NCBI GenBank assembly: GCA_020633465.1
Contig: JACKDN010000012.1
Location: 157,785-221,784, forward strand
Direction of reading: 5' to 3'
Origin: Myxococcales bacterium
GTDB lineage: Bacteria > Myxococcota_A > Bradymonadia > UBA7976 > UBA1532
DNA: 64,000 nt
Shown here: in pieces, positions 8,318-16,130 of the stretch
Numbering within the stretch: the stretch's first letter is position 1
How the letters are laid out: each line of letters opens with the position of its first letter
Translations under genes and position numbers: made by a program
Notes under the pieces: model-generated
The model's input: the letters and a program-made list of their open reading frames with translations, nothing else
What the model was told of the DNA's origin: nothing
Database searches by the model: none

Positions 8318-8526
8318 GACGCCTCCGTGCGGGCGCAGGCGCGGCAGTGCGGCGCGCCGGTCGAGAGCGTCGCCGTCACCACGCAGAAGGGGCACCGCGG
8401 ATCGTCGCAGACGACGCACCGCACCTCGAGCGCGTAGGCGTAGGTCTGCAGGCAGTCGGGGCACGTCTCCGAGGCGTCCTCGAGGACGGGGCCGGGCGAG
8501 CGTCGCGGGGTGCGTCGAGTGTTCAT
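8314..8526 (-). CDS. Small zinc-binding CxxC protein at the head of the Ku operon
   Basis: 70 residues from the ATG at 8526. After a basic N-terminus there are four cysteine pairs: 'CPDC', 'CVVC', 'CPFC' and 'HCRAC'. The spacing suggests two zinc-ribbon or treble-clef knuckles. Its stop codon overlaps the GTG start of the second Ku gene, so it is translated with Ku. The spacing and composition differ from random antisense translation, and the coupling supports a real gene. An accessory role in end joining (DNA or Ku contact) is inference from position only. Confidence 0.7.
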   Translation of the reverse strand: MNTRRTPRRSPGPVLEDASETCPDCLQTYAYALEVRCVVCDDPRCPFCVVTATLSTGAPHCRACARTEAS

Positions 8527-8590
8527 GGTGTGCTCACGTTGCAGAGGGCGAATCCGGCAATCCGGCACGCGGTTCGTGGACGCGCGCGCC

Positions 8591-9436
8591 TCACCCGGTG
8601 TGAAAGGTGCCCTTCACGCTGCGGGTGACGCAGTGCGCCGCGTAGCCGACCAGCCCCATCGCCACGAGGGCCAGCAGCCACGGTCCGTAGGCCTGCTGCT
8701 GCAGCGTCGTCAGGGCGCCGCCGAAGCCCTCGGCCTCGTTCGGATCGGTCTCGAGGGCGGCGATGACGACCAGCGAGCCGACGATGGTGAACACCAGACC
8801 CCGGGCCGCGTAGCCGGCCCGCGCGACGCCCCGCACGACGCGGCGGACGCGACCGCGCAGGTCGGCGCCGCGGTAGTCCTTCTTCATGAACGACGCGGTC
8901 CAGGCGATCCGGAGCTGGTTGAAGGCCACCACCAGCACCACGAGGCCGACGAGGCCGACCAGGAGCTGGCCGAAGGGCGCCGACATCAGGCGCGCCGACC
9001 AGGTCTTCGCGCCGTCGCCTCCGCCGCCGCCGCCGCTGCCCAGGGCCAGGTTGAACGCGTTCCAGGCCAGGAACCCGTGCAGCGCGCCGCTGATGGCGAG
9101 GCCGACGCGCTTGACGATGCCCATGGCGTCGGTGCCCTTGCCCTTCGGATCGGCGACGGCCTCGAAGCCGCGCCACAGCGCGTACAGCACCAGGCCGGCG
9201 CCGGTGACCCACAGCAGCACCTCGCCGAAGGGCTGCTGAGCGAGCGTGCGCAGCGCGCCCTTGCTGCCGGTCGTCTCGCCGCCCGACTCACCCAGCGCCG
9301 CCATCAACGCCAGGGCGCCGACGACGGCGTACACCAGGCCCTTGGCCGCGCTGCCCGCGCGCCCGGCGATCTCCATCCAGTCCGTGTCCTGGGCGCGTCG
9401 AGCCCCGTCGCGTGCGTGTTCGGTGAGCGTGGCCAT
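8591..9436 (-). CDS. DUF1206 six-helix membrane protein
   Basis: 281 residues from the ATG at 9436, with AAGGAAG as ribosome site. The protein contains three repeats of two transmembrane helices each, with the family signature 'GRAGSAAKGLVYAVVGALALMAAL' near the N-terminus, echoed by 'LFRRVGLAISGALHGFLAW'-type and 'ARAGYAARGLVFTIVGSLV' stretches later. A poly-Gly segment lies between the second and third pairs. DUF1206 proteins are inner-membrane proteins of unknown function. It follows the PAP2 gene on the same strand and precedes the Ku operon by 64 bases, so readthrough into the repair genes is possible. Confidence 0.85.
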   Translation of the reverse strand: MATLTEHARDGARRAQDTDWMEIAGRAGSAAKGLVYAVVGALALMAALGESGGETTGSKGALRTLAQQPFGEVLLWVTGAGLVLYALWRGFEAVADPKGKGTDAMGIVKRVGLAISGALHGFLAWNAFNLALGSGGGGGGDGAKTWSARLMSAPFGQLLVGLVGLVVLVVAFNQLRIAWTASFMKKDYRGADLRGRVRRVVRGVARAGYAARGLVFTIVGSLVVIAALETDPNEAEGFGGALTTLQQQAYGPWLLALVAMGLVGYAAHCVTRSVKGTFHTG

Positions 9437-9530
9437 GCGTTGCTTCCTTTCGTCTGCGGGTGGGTGTCCGTCGTCGCGACGGCCGTTGCCCTCCGACCCG
9501 TGCAACGACGGTGCCGCCGACCACCCGCCC

Positions 9531-10289
9531 TCAGGCCGAGGTCGGGGACGGCCCAGCGTGCCCCTCGGCGCCCGGGTCGGTCGTGGCGTCGGGCATCGTG
9601 CCCCGCCGGTGGAGCCACCGGGCGACCGTCCAGCAACCCATCGCCCAGACGGCGCCCATGGCCCAGCCAGCCAGCACGTCGGTGGGCCAGTGCACGCCGA
9701 GGTACACCCGGCTGGCGCCGACGAGGAGCGTGAGCGCGGTGGCCCACGCGACGATGTAGAGCTTGATGGTCCGGCGCGGGTGCAGGCGGGCGAGCAGCAC
9801 GCCGAGGGTCAGCCAGACGATCGCGCTGAGCATCGAGTGTCCGCTGGGAAAGCTGGCCGAGTGGACGGCCATGCCGTGGGGGACCAGATCCGGGCGCGGC
9901 CGGGCGAAGCCGAGCTTCAGCGCCATGCTCAACAGCTGTCCACCGGCCACCGCGACGAAGACCAGCAGGGCCGCGCGTCGCCGCCGCGTGGCCAGGAGAT
10001 AACCGACGGCGGCCAGGGCCGCGCCGCACAGGATGGCCACGCCCCCGAGCGCCGACAGATCCCGCACCACCTCTTCGAACCAGAGGGGCCCGATCGGATC
10101 GTCGACCGCGCCGGGCGTGCGCAGCGCCAGCAGGATGGCCTCGTCGAAGCGTCGCGCTTCGCCCTCGGCGACCTCGTCGGCGATCTCGACGAAGAACCAC
10201 AGGCCGCCGGTGATCAGCGTCACGAGCGCCACGGTGGTCAGCTCGACGCGCTGCCGGACCTCGGCCACCACGCGGGAGAGTCTGCCCAT
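9531..10289 (-). CDS. PAP2-family membrane phosphatase
   Basis: 252 residues with about six membrane helices. All three phosphatase signatures are present: 'KLGFARPRP' (about 125-133), 'PSGHS' (148-152) and 'SRVYLGVHWPTDVLAG' (193-208). The catalytic histidines are His 151 and His 200. Such enzymes remove phosphate from lipid substrates (phosphatidate, undecaprenyl pyrophosphate and similar) on the outer face of the cytoplasmic membrane. The substrate cannot be told from sequence. The stop of the upstream lipoprotein gene lies ten bases before the ATG, so the two are probably cotranscribed. Confidence 0.92.
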   Translation of the reverse strand: MGRLSRVVAEVRQRVELTTVALVTLITGGLWFFVEIADEVAEGEARRFDEAILLALRTPGAVDDPIGPLWFEEVVRDLSALGGVAILCGAALAAVGYLLATRRRRAALLVFVAVAGGQLLSMALKLGFARPRPDLVPHGMAVHSASFPSGHSMLSAIVWLTLGVLLARLHPRRTIKLYIVAWATALTLLVGASRVYLGVHWPTDVLAGWAMGAVWAMGCWTVARWLHRRGTMPDATTDPGAEGHAGPSPTSA

Positions 10290-10298
10290 CGCCCGCCC

Positions 10299-10757
10299 TC
10301 AGCCGGCGTCGGGCGCGGGCGCCGGGGCGGCCGGGACGTGCGCGGGGGCGGGCGGCCCCAGCCGCTCGGTGGCGCGGGTGACGCGCGCGCGGAGAGCGTG
10401 CAGATCGCCTTCGAAGCCGCGGCGGTAGGCGTCCCACTCGCTGATCGCCAGCGCCGGCGCGAACTCCACGCGCGCCTCGAGCTCGCGCAGCTGGTCGCGG
10501 ACGGCGTGCAGCAGATCGCGGATGGCCCGCTGCTGGTTGGGCGGCGCGGTGCCCGCGCGGACCTCGAGCGCGGTGACGTTGCGGCGCAGCTCGGCGATGG
10601 TGTCTTCGGCGTTGCCGACCCAGCGCTCTCGCTCGTAGGCGATGTCGGCGCCTCCGTAGCGGTCGCGCGCGTCGTCCTCGTCCCCGTCGCTGCAGCCGGC
10701 CCCGAGCGTCAGGCACAGGGCCCCGGTCAGCGCGGTCATCAGGGTGCGTACGCTCAT
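10299..10757 (-). CDS. Small helical lipoprotein
   Basis: 152 residues from the ATG at 10757, preceded by GGAGGA. The signal peptide ends in lipobox 'LGAGC' (Cys 22). The mature part is acidic at first, then strongly helical with heptad-like Leu/Ala spacing ('IRDLLHAVRDQLRELEARVEF'), and ends in a Pro/Ala-rich tail. No known family. It probably shares a transcript with the PAP2 phosphatase, which begins ten bases later. Confidence 0.75.
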   Translation of the reverse strand: MSVRTLMTALTGALCLTLGAGCSDGDEDDARDRYGGADIAYERERWVGNAEDTIAELRRNVTALEVRAGTAPPNQQRAIRDLLHAVRDQLRELEARVEFAPALAISEWDAYRRGFEGDLHALRARVTRATERLGPPAPAHVPAAPAPAPDAG

Positions 10758-10972
10758 CGAACGTCCTCCTCCCGACGGCCCATGGCGCAACACGCGTGCC
10801 AGCGATCCCGGCGCCGAGGGCGGGCGCCGGGGCGGGGCACAATCGGTCATCCACGTCGGGCGCCGGGGCCGGACTCCGCGCCGGCCGAGGGCGCCGCGGC
10901 GTCCGGCCCCGCCGCGCTCGCGAGGGCGGCGTCCGGGGTGCGCCGGGGTCGGGGGTGGAGTACCGTGCGGCC

Positions 10973-13660
10973 ATGCGCGCGCACGTGATGCTGGTGATCC
11001 TCTTCGCCCTGGCTTCGGGGTGCGACGACGACGCTTCGCCCGAAGGGCCGGAGGACGACGCGGCGGCGGTGAGCGACGCCGCTGACCCGGACGCGACGAG
11101 GCCGGACGCCGCCCTGCCCGACGCGATGCCGTCGGACGCGATCCCGACCGACGCGGCGCCGCCCGATCCCGACGCCGGCGACGCCGCGCCGCCCGACCTC
11201 GGGCCGGACGCCGCGCCCCTGCCGCCCTGTGTGCCCCAGCCGCCGCCCGAGGCGATGCTGCCGGCGGGCGCCCACCCGGACGGTCCGACGCTCGCGCCCG
11301 GCGGCCGGGCCATCGATCCCGCGGGCCCCAACGCGGTGCTGCCCGGCTTCCCCACCCAGGTGCTGACGCACCCGACGCTGCCCATCGCGTACGTCGCCAG
11401 CACCAGCCGGGACGATCGCCGTCTGCTGGTGGTCGACCTCGACGGGCCCGCGGTGGTGCAGGATCTCGATCGCGGCGAGGCCTTCTACGGCATGGCCCTC
11501 GACGCCGTCGCTGGCCGCTTGTATGCCTCCGGCGGCGAGCACGAGCGCGTCGACTTCTACGACCTGCTCGACGACGGCACGGTGATGCCGGCGGGCGGCG
11601 TCGACGTCGACGGCTACCCGTCGGGCATCGCGCTGTCGGCCGACGGCCAGCGCCTGTGGGTCGGCCGCTTCGACGCTCGGGGCGTGCTCGAGATCGACCT
11701 CACGACCGGCGAGGTGCTGCGCACGCTGCCCACCGCCGCCGAGACCTGGGCCCTGGCGGCGCTGCCCGGGCGGCGCGAGCTGTACGCCTCGACGCTGCAC
11801 GGCGAGGCGGTGTCGGTGATCGATCTCGACGAGGGCGTGCTGGCCGCCCAGATCACGCTGCCGACCCAGCCGGCGGGCATGGCCGTCGCGCCCGACGGCG
11901 ACACCGTGTGGGTGGCCGTGGCCGACGGCGACGTCGTCGCGGCCGTGGATCCCGCGGACCGGACGGTGCGCGCGTGGGGCCACGTGGCGGCCGACGCGCT
12001 GGTCGACGCCGAGGGCGATCCGTTGGGGCACAGCAACGTGAACGCGCTCGCCCTCGACGCCGCCCGCGGGCGGCTGTACGCGAGCCGGGGCACCGACAAC
12101 GCGGTGTCGGTGCTGGACGCCGAGACGCTGGAGGTGCTGGGCAGCCTGCCGGCGTCCTGGTACCCGACGGACGTGGCGCTGGCCGCCGACGGCGACCGCC
12201 TGGTGATCGTCGAAGGCAAGGGCGGCGGCGCCGGCCCCAACCTGGGGCAGTCGGCCAAGAACGCGATGAAGGGCAGCGTCACGGTGGTCGATCTGACGAC
12301 GCTCGACCTGGCGGCGAGCACCGACGCCGCGGCCGCGAACTTCGCTCGGCCGCGGCGGGTGTTCCCCTTCGAGTGCGAGGGGCGCTTCCCCATCCCGACG
12401 CGCCCCGAGCAACGCTCCCCCATCCGGCACGTCGTGCTGATCGTGAAGGAGAACAAGACCTTCGACTGTGTGTTCGGCGACTTCGACGATCCGCGCGTCG
12501 ACCGCGACCCCGAGCTGTCGCGGTGGGGCGAGGCCATCACCCCCAATCAGTTCGCGCTGGCCCGCCAGTTCGCGCTGAGCGACAACTTCTACACCGAGGT
12601 GCAGACCAGCGACGCCGGCCACCTGCTCCTGACCGGCGGCCACCTGACCGAGTTCGTCGAGCGCACGTGGATCGAGTCGTCACGGCTGGATCGCTTCTTC
12701 GGCTTTCAGCTGAAGCCGTCGGCGCAGCCGAGCATGGGCAACCTGTTCACCCACCTGATCGACCACGGGGTGAGCATTCGCATCTTCGGCGAGATCGTCG
12801 GCATGTTCGTGTCGTCGCAGACCGGGCCGCGACCGGTAAACTTCAGCGACCAACGCTACCCCGGCGGCGCGTTCTTCAACATGGGGGTGAAGGACGAGAC
12901 GAAGGCGCGCCACGTCATCGCGCAGATCGAGGCGGGCGAGCTGGCCCAGTTCACGTTCCTGTCGCTGCCGAACGATCACACCTACGGCACCGATCCCGGC
13001 AAGCCGACGCCCGAGTCGATGGTCAGCGACAACGACTACGCGGTGGGGCTGGTGGTCGAGGCGCTGTCGAAGTCGCCCTTCTGGCCGCAGACGGCGGTGA
13101 TCATCCTCGAGGACGATCCGCAGGGGTGCGAGGATCACGTGGACGCCCACCGATCGATCCTGCTCTTGGCCAGCCCCTACGCGAAGCGGGGGCACGTGTC
13201 GAAGGTGCACGGCAGCTTCATCTCGGTGTTCGCGACCATCAACGCCATCCTGGGCGTGCCGCCGATGGGCCGACCGGACGCCGCGGTGCCGCCGCTGTAC
13301 GACATGTTCACGGCCGACCGCGACCTGACGCCCTTCGAGGCGTTGCCGCGGCAGGTGCCCGACGCGCTCAACCCGCCCGACGGGCCGGGGGGCGAGAAGT
13401 CGGCGCGCATGAACTTCGGCAGCCCCGACCGCGAGCCCGACCTGGCGGTCGTGCTGGACGCCTATCGGCTGTGGAAGATGGGGCGCATCTCGCGCGCCGA
13501 GGCCGACCGGCGCGTCGAGGCGGCCGAGATCGGCCCCGAGCGGCGCGAGATGCTCGAGGAGGAGGCCGAGGAGGAGTCGACGGCCTTCGATCTCGACTGG
13601 CCGCTGTACCAGCAGTGGCGCGCGCAGCAAGGCCTGCCGCCCGCCGAGCGGGCGCGCTGA
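10973..13660 (+). CDS. Lipoprotein with beta-propeller and phosphoesterase (phospholipase C-type) domains
   Basis: 895 residues from the ATG at 10973 (GGAG upstream). The lipobox is 'LASGC' (Cys 17), followed by an Asp-Ala-Pro linker to about residue 85. Residues ~110-470 are YncE/YVTN-type propeller repeats ('VLTHPTLPIAYVAS', 'GLRLYASGG'-like and 'LWVGRFD' strands). The rest is a phosphoesterase domain of the alkaline phosphatase superfamily: 'IRHVVLIVKENKTFDCVFGDF', 'FALSDNFYTEVQTSDAGH', and 'ILEDDPQGCEDHVDAHRS' with the second metal site. Proteins with this pairing are secreted hydrolases of phosphate esters or phospholipids. Being lipid-anchored, it should act on the cell surface or in the periplasm. 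Confidence 0.9.
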   Translation: MRAHVMLVILFALASGCDDDASPEGPEDDAAAVSDAADPDATRPDAALPDAMPSDAIPTDAAPPDPDAGDAAPPDLGPDAAPLPPCVPQPPPEAMLPAGAHPDGPTLAPGGRAIDPAGPNAVLPGFPTQVLTHPTLPIAYVASTSRDDRRLLVVDLDGPAVVQDLDRGEAFYGMALDAVAGRLYASGGEHERVDFYDLLDDGTVMPAGGVDVDGYPSGIALSADGQRLWVGRFDARGVLEIDLTTGEVLRTLPTAAETWALAALPGRRELYASTLHGEAVSVIDLDEGVLAAQITLPTQPAGMAVAPDGDTVWVAVADGDVVAAVDPADRTVRAWGHVAADALVDAEGDPLGHSNVNALALDAARGRLYASRGTDNAVSVLDAETLEVLGSLPASWYPTDVALAADGDRLVIVEGKGGGAGPNLGQSAKNAMKGSVTVVDLTTLDLAASTDAAAANFARPRRVFPFECEGRFPIPTRPEQRSPIRHVVLIVKENKTFDCVFGDFDDPRVDRDPELSRWGEAITPNQFALARQFALSDNFYTEVQTSDAGHLLLTGGHLTEFVERTWIESSRLDRFFGFQLKPSAQPSMGNLFTHLIDHGVSIRIFGEIVGMFVSSQTGPRPVNFSDQRYPGGAFFNMGVKDETKARHVIAQIEAGELAQFTFLSLPNDHTYGTDPGKPTPESMVSDNDYAVGLVVEALSKSPFWPQTAVIILEDDPQGCEDHVDAHRSILLLASPYAKRGHVSKVHGSFISVFATINAILGVPPMGRPDAAVPPLYDMFTADRDLTPFEALPRQVPDALNPPDGPGGEKSARMNFGSPDREPDLAVVLDAYRLWKMGRISRAEADRRVEAAEIGPERREMLEEEAEEESTAFDLDWPLYQQWRAQQGLPPAERAR

Positions 13661-13683
13661 GGCGGGGGCGCACGTCCGACTTG

Positions 13684-13707
13684 CATAGAGAGTGCTCGCT
13701 CTCTATG
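13684..13707. promoter_or_regulatory. Palindromic operator upstream of the amidohydrolase-TetR operon
   Basis: CATAGAGAG (13684-13692) and CTCTCTATG (13699-13707) are perfect inverted repeats around a 6-base centre. There is no T-run after it, so a terminator is unlikely. It lies 34 bases before the amidohydrolase start codon. The operon's second gene is a TetR regulator, for which such AT-flanked dyads are typical binding sites. Confidence 0.65.
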
Positions 13708-13741
13708 TTGAGCGCGTCCAGCTCACGAGGGACGGTGGCGC

Positions 13742-15529
13742 ATGCGATACGACCTGATCCTGGCCGGTGGCACGGTGTTCGACGGCGATGGGGGCGAGCC
13801 GGTCGTGGCCGACGTGGCCATCGCGGGCGGCCACGTCGCGGCCATCGGGCCCAACCTGCCGCGCGCCGAGGCCGCGCGGGTGATCGACGCGGCGGGCAAG
13901 TGGGTGACGCCCGGCTTCGTCGACAACCACACGCACTACGACGCCGAGCTGCTCGCGGCGCCGGGGCTGGCCGAGTCGGTGCGGCACGGCGTGACGACGG
14001 TGAACGTCGGCTCGTGCTCGCTGGGCACCGTGCTGAGCGATCCCGAGGACGCCGCCGACGTCTTCTCGCGGGTCGAGGCGCTGCCGCGTCCCTTCGTGCT
14101 CGAGACGCTGAAGCGGCACAAGACCTGGAGCACCCCGGCGGGCTACGCGGCGGCGGTGGACGCGCTGCCGCTGGGGCCCAACGTCGCGTGCTACCTGGGT
14201 CACTCCGATCTGCGCGTCGCGACGATGGGCCTCGGCCCCGCGACCGACGCGAAGGTGCGGCCGACGGCGGCGCAGATGAAGGCGATGGAGCGTCACCTCG
14301 AGGACGCCCTCGACGCCGGCTTCCTCGGCTTCTCGAGCATGACCAACCCCTGGGACAAGGTGGGCGGCGATCGCTTCCGCAGCCGCCGCCTGCCCTCGAC
14401 CTACGCCACCTGGGGAGAGTACCGGCGCTTCCACGCCATCCTGCGCCGGCGCGATCGCATCCTGCAGTCGGCGCCCAACATCACCACGAAGGTCAACGCG
14501 GTGCTGTTCCTGGCCGAGAGCGCCAGCTTCGGGGTGCGCAAGCCGCTGAAGACGACGCTGATCACGGCGGCCGACACCAAAGCGAACCCGACGCTGGCCC
14601 GCACGGTGACCGACGGCGTGCACCTGTGGAACCGCATGTTCGGCGCCAACGTGCGCTGGCAGTCGGTGCCCATGCCCTTCGAGGTGTACGCCGACGGCGT
14701 CGATCTGGTGGTCTTCGAGGAGTTCGGCGCGGGCGAGCAGGCGCTGCACCTGCAGCAGCACCTCGAGCGGGCCGAGCTGTTCGCGGATCCGGCGTATCGC
14801 GCCCGCTTCAAGAAGGAGTACGCCCGCCGCTTCGCGCCGCGGGTGTGGCACCGCGACTTCCACGACGCCGAGATCGTCGGCTGCCCGGACGCCTCGGTGG
14901 TGGGCAGGACCGTCGGCGCCGTGGCGGACGCGCGCGGCCAGCACCCGGTGGACACCTTCCTCGACCTGGTCATCGAGCACGGCACCGACCTGCGCTGGCG
15001 CACCACCATCGCCAACCACCGCGACGCCCCGCTGGAGCGTCTGGTGGCGCACCCCTCGGTGCACGTGGGCTTCGCCGACTCGGGCGCGCACCTGCGCAAC
15101 ATGGCCTTCTACAACTTCCCGCTGCACGTGCTGCGCATGGTGAAACGCTCCATCGAGCGCGGGGCGCCGTTGATGACGCTCGGCCGCGCGGTGCACCGCG
15201 TCACCGGCGAGCAGGCGGACTGGTACGGGCTGGACGCGGGCCACCTGCGCGTGGGTGATCGCGCGGACGTCGCGGTCATCGACCCGGACGGCCTCGACGA
15301 CAGCCTCGACGCCTACCACGAGGCGCCGATGCCGGGCGTCGACGGGCTGATGCGCATGGTGCGCCGCAACGACCGCGCGGTGGCGGCGACGCTCATCGGG
15401 GGCGACGTGGTCTACGAGGCGGGGCGCTTCGTCGACGGCTTCGGCGCGGACGCAGGCCACGGCCGCTTCCTGCCCGCCGGGGAGCGCGTCGCCGCGCGTC
15501 ACGCCGCCGCGCGCACGGCGGCGGCCTGA
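13742..15529 (+). CDS. Amidohydrolase, N-acyl-D-amino-acid deacylase-like
   Basis: 595 residues. It begins with the metal-dependent hydrolase pattern 'YDLILAGGTVFDGDG' and 'GKWVTPGFVDNHTHYDAEL', whose His-Thr-His pair binds the metal. Later metal-site regions follow ('TIANHRDAPLERLVAHPSVHVGFADSGAHL'), and the C-terminal beta-sandwich closes with 'LRVGDRADVAVIDPDGL'. Length and layout fit the D-aminoacylase/dihydroorotase-like branch that removes acyl groups from N-acyl-D-amino acids, but relatives act on other amides. It is cytosolic. Its stop overlaps the start of the TetR gene (TGATG), so the pair is an operon under the palindrome upstream. Confidence 0.88.
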   Translation: MRYDLILAGGTVFDGDGGEPVVADVAIAGGHVAAIGPNLPRAEAARVIDAAGKWVTPGFVDNHTHYDAELLAAPGLAESVRHGVTTVNVGSCSLGTVLSDPEDAADVFSRVEALPRPFVLETLKRHKTWSTPAGYAAAVDALPLGPNVACYLGHSDLRVATMGLGPATDAKVRPTAAQMKAMERHLEDALDAGFLGFSSMTNPWDKVGGDRFRSRRLPSTYATWGEYRRFHAILRRRDRILQSAPNITTKVNAVLFLAESASFGVRKPLKTTLITAADTKANPTLARTVTDGVHLWNRMFGANVRWQSVPMPFEVYADGVDLVVFEEFGAGEQALHLQQHLERAELFADPAYRARFKKEYARRFAPRVWHRDFHDAEIVGCPDASVVGRTVGAVADARGQHPVDTFLDLVIEHGTDLRWRTTIANHRDAPLERLVAHPSVHVGFADSGAHLRNMAFYNFPLHVLRMVKRSIERGAPLMTLGRAVHRVTGEQADWYGLDAGHLRVGDRADVAVIDPDGLDDSLDAYHEAPMPGVDGLMRMVRRNDRAVAATLIGGDVVYEAGRFVDGFGADAGHGRFLPAGERVAARHAAARTAAA

Positions 15530-16125
15530 TGGCGACGCAGGCCGAGCGCCGCGCCGCGACCATCGCGCGGCTGGTGGACGCCACCGTCGAGACGCTGGTG
15601 GCCGAGGGCTACGCCCGCACGACCGTCAAGGCCATCTGTGATCGCGCCGGGCTGTCGCAGGGCGCGCTGTTCCGTCAATTCGACACGCGCCTCGATCTCG
15701 TCGCGCGCGCCGTGCAGGTGATCGGCGAGCGTCACCTGGCCCGCTTCGCCGACGCGCTGCCGCCGCCCGACGCGCCGCGGGCGCCCGACTGGTCGCGGGT
15801 GGTGCGCCTGGTGCGCGACCTGTGCCGCAGCGATACGCACGCGGCCTGGCACGAGGTGATGGTGGCCGCCCGCACGGACGCCGGCCTGCGCGCGGCGGTG
15901 TCCATGGTGCTGCGCGACTTCGAGGCGGCGGTGCTGGCGGCGGTGCAGGCGATGGTGCCGGTGCACCCGGATCGCGAGGCCGCCGTCGCCGCCGCGATGC
16001 TGTCGGTGATGCACTGCTTCGACTCCGAGGCGGTGACCGTCGCGGTGTACGGCAACCCGGCCATCGAAGCGAAGCGATTGGCGTGGGCGGCCGAGACGCT
16101 CCGGCGGGCCGTCGAGGACGGCTGA
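15529..16125 (+). CDS. TetR-family transcriptional regulator
   Basis: 198 residues. The helix-turn-helix is 'TTVKAICDRAGLSQGALFRQF' with the preceding helix 'IARLVDATVETLVAEGYART'. The rest is a variable all-helical ligand domain. The start codon shares one base with the amidohydrolase stop, so the two are translationally coupled. It probably represses its own operon through the palindrome at 13684-13707, with the amidohydrolase substrate or product as inducer (inference). Confidence 0.9.
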   Translation: MATQAERRAATIARLVDATVETLVAEGYARTTVKAICDRAGLSQGALFRQFDTRLDLVARAVQVIGERHLARFADALPPPDAPRAPDWSRVVRLVRDLCRSDTHAAWHEVMVAARTDAGLRAAVSMVLRDFEAAVLAAVQAMVPVHPDREAAVAAAMLSVMHCFDSEAVTVAVYGNPAIEAKRLAWAAETLRRAVEDG

Positions 16126-16130
16126 CGCGG

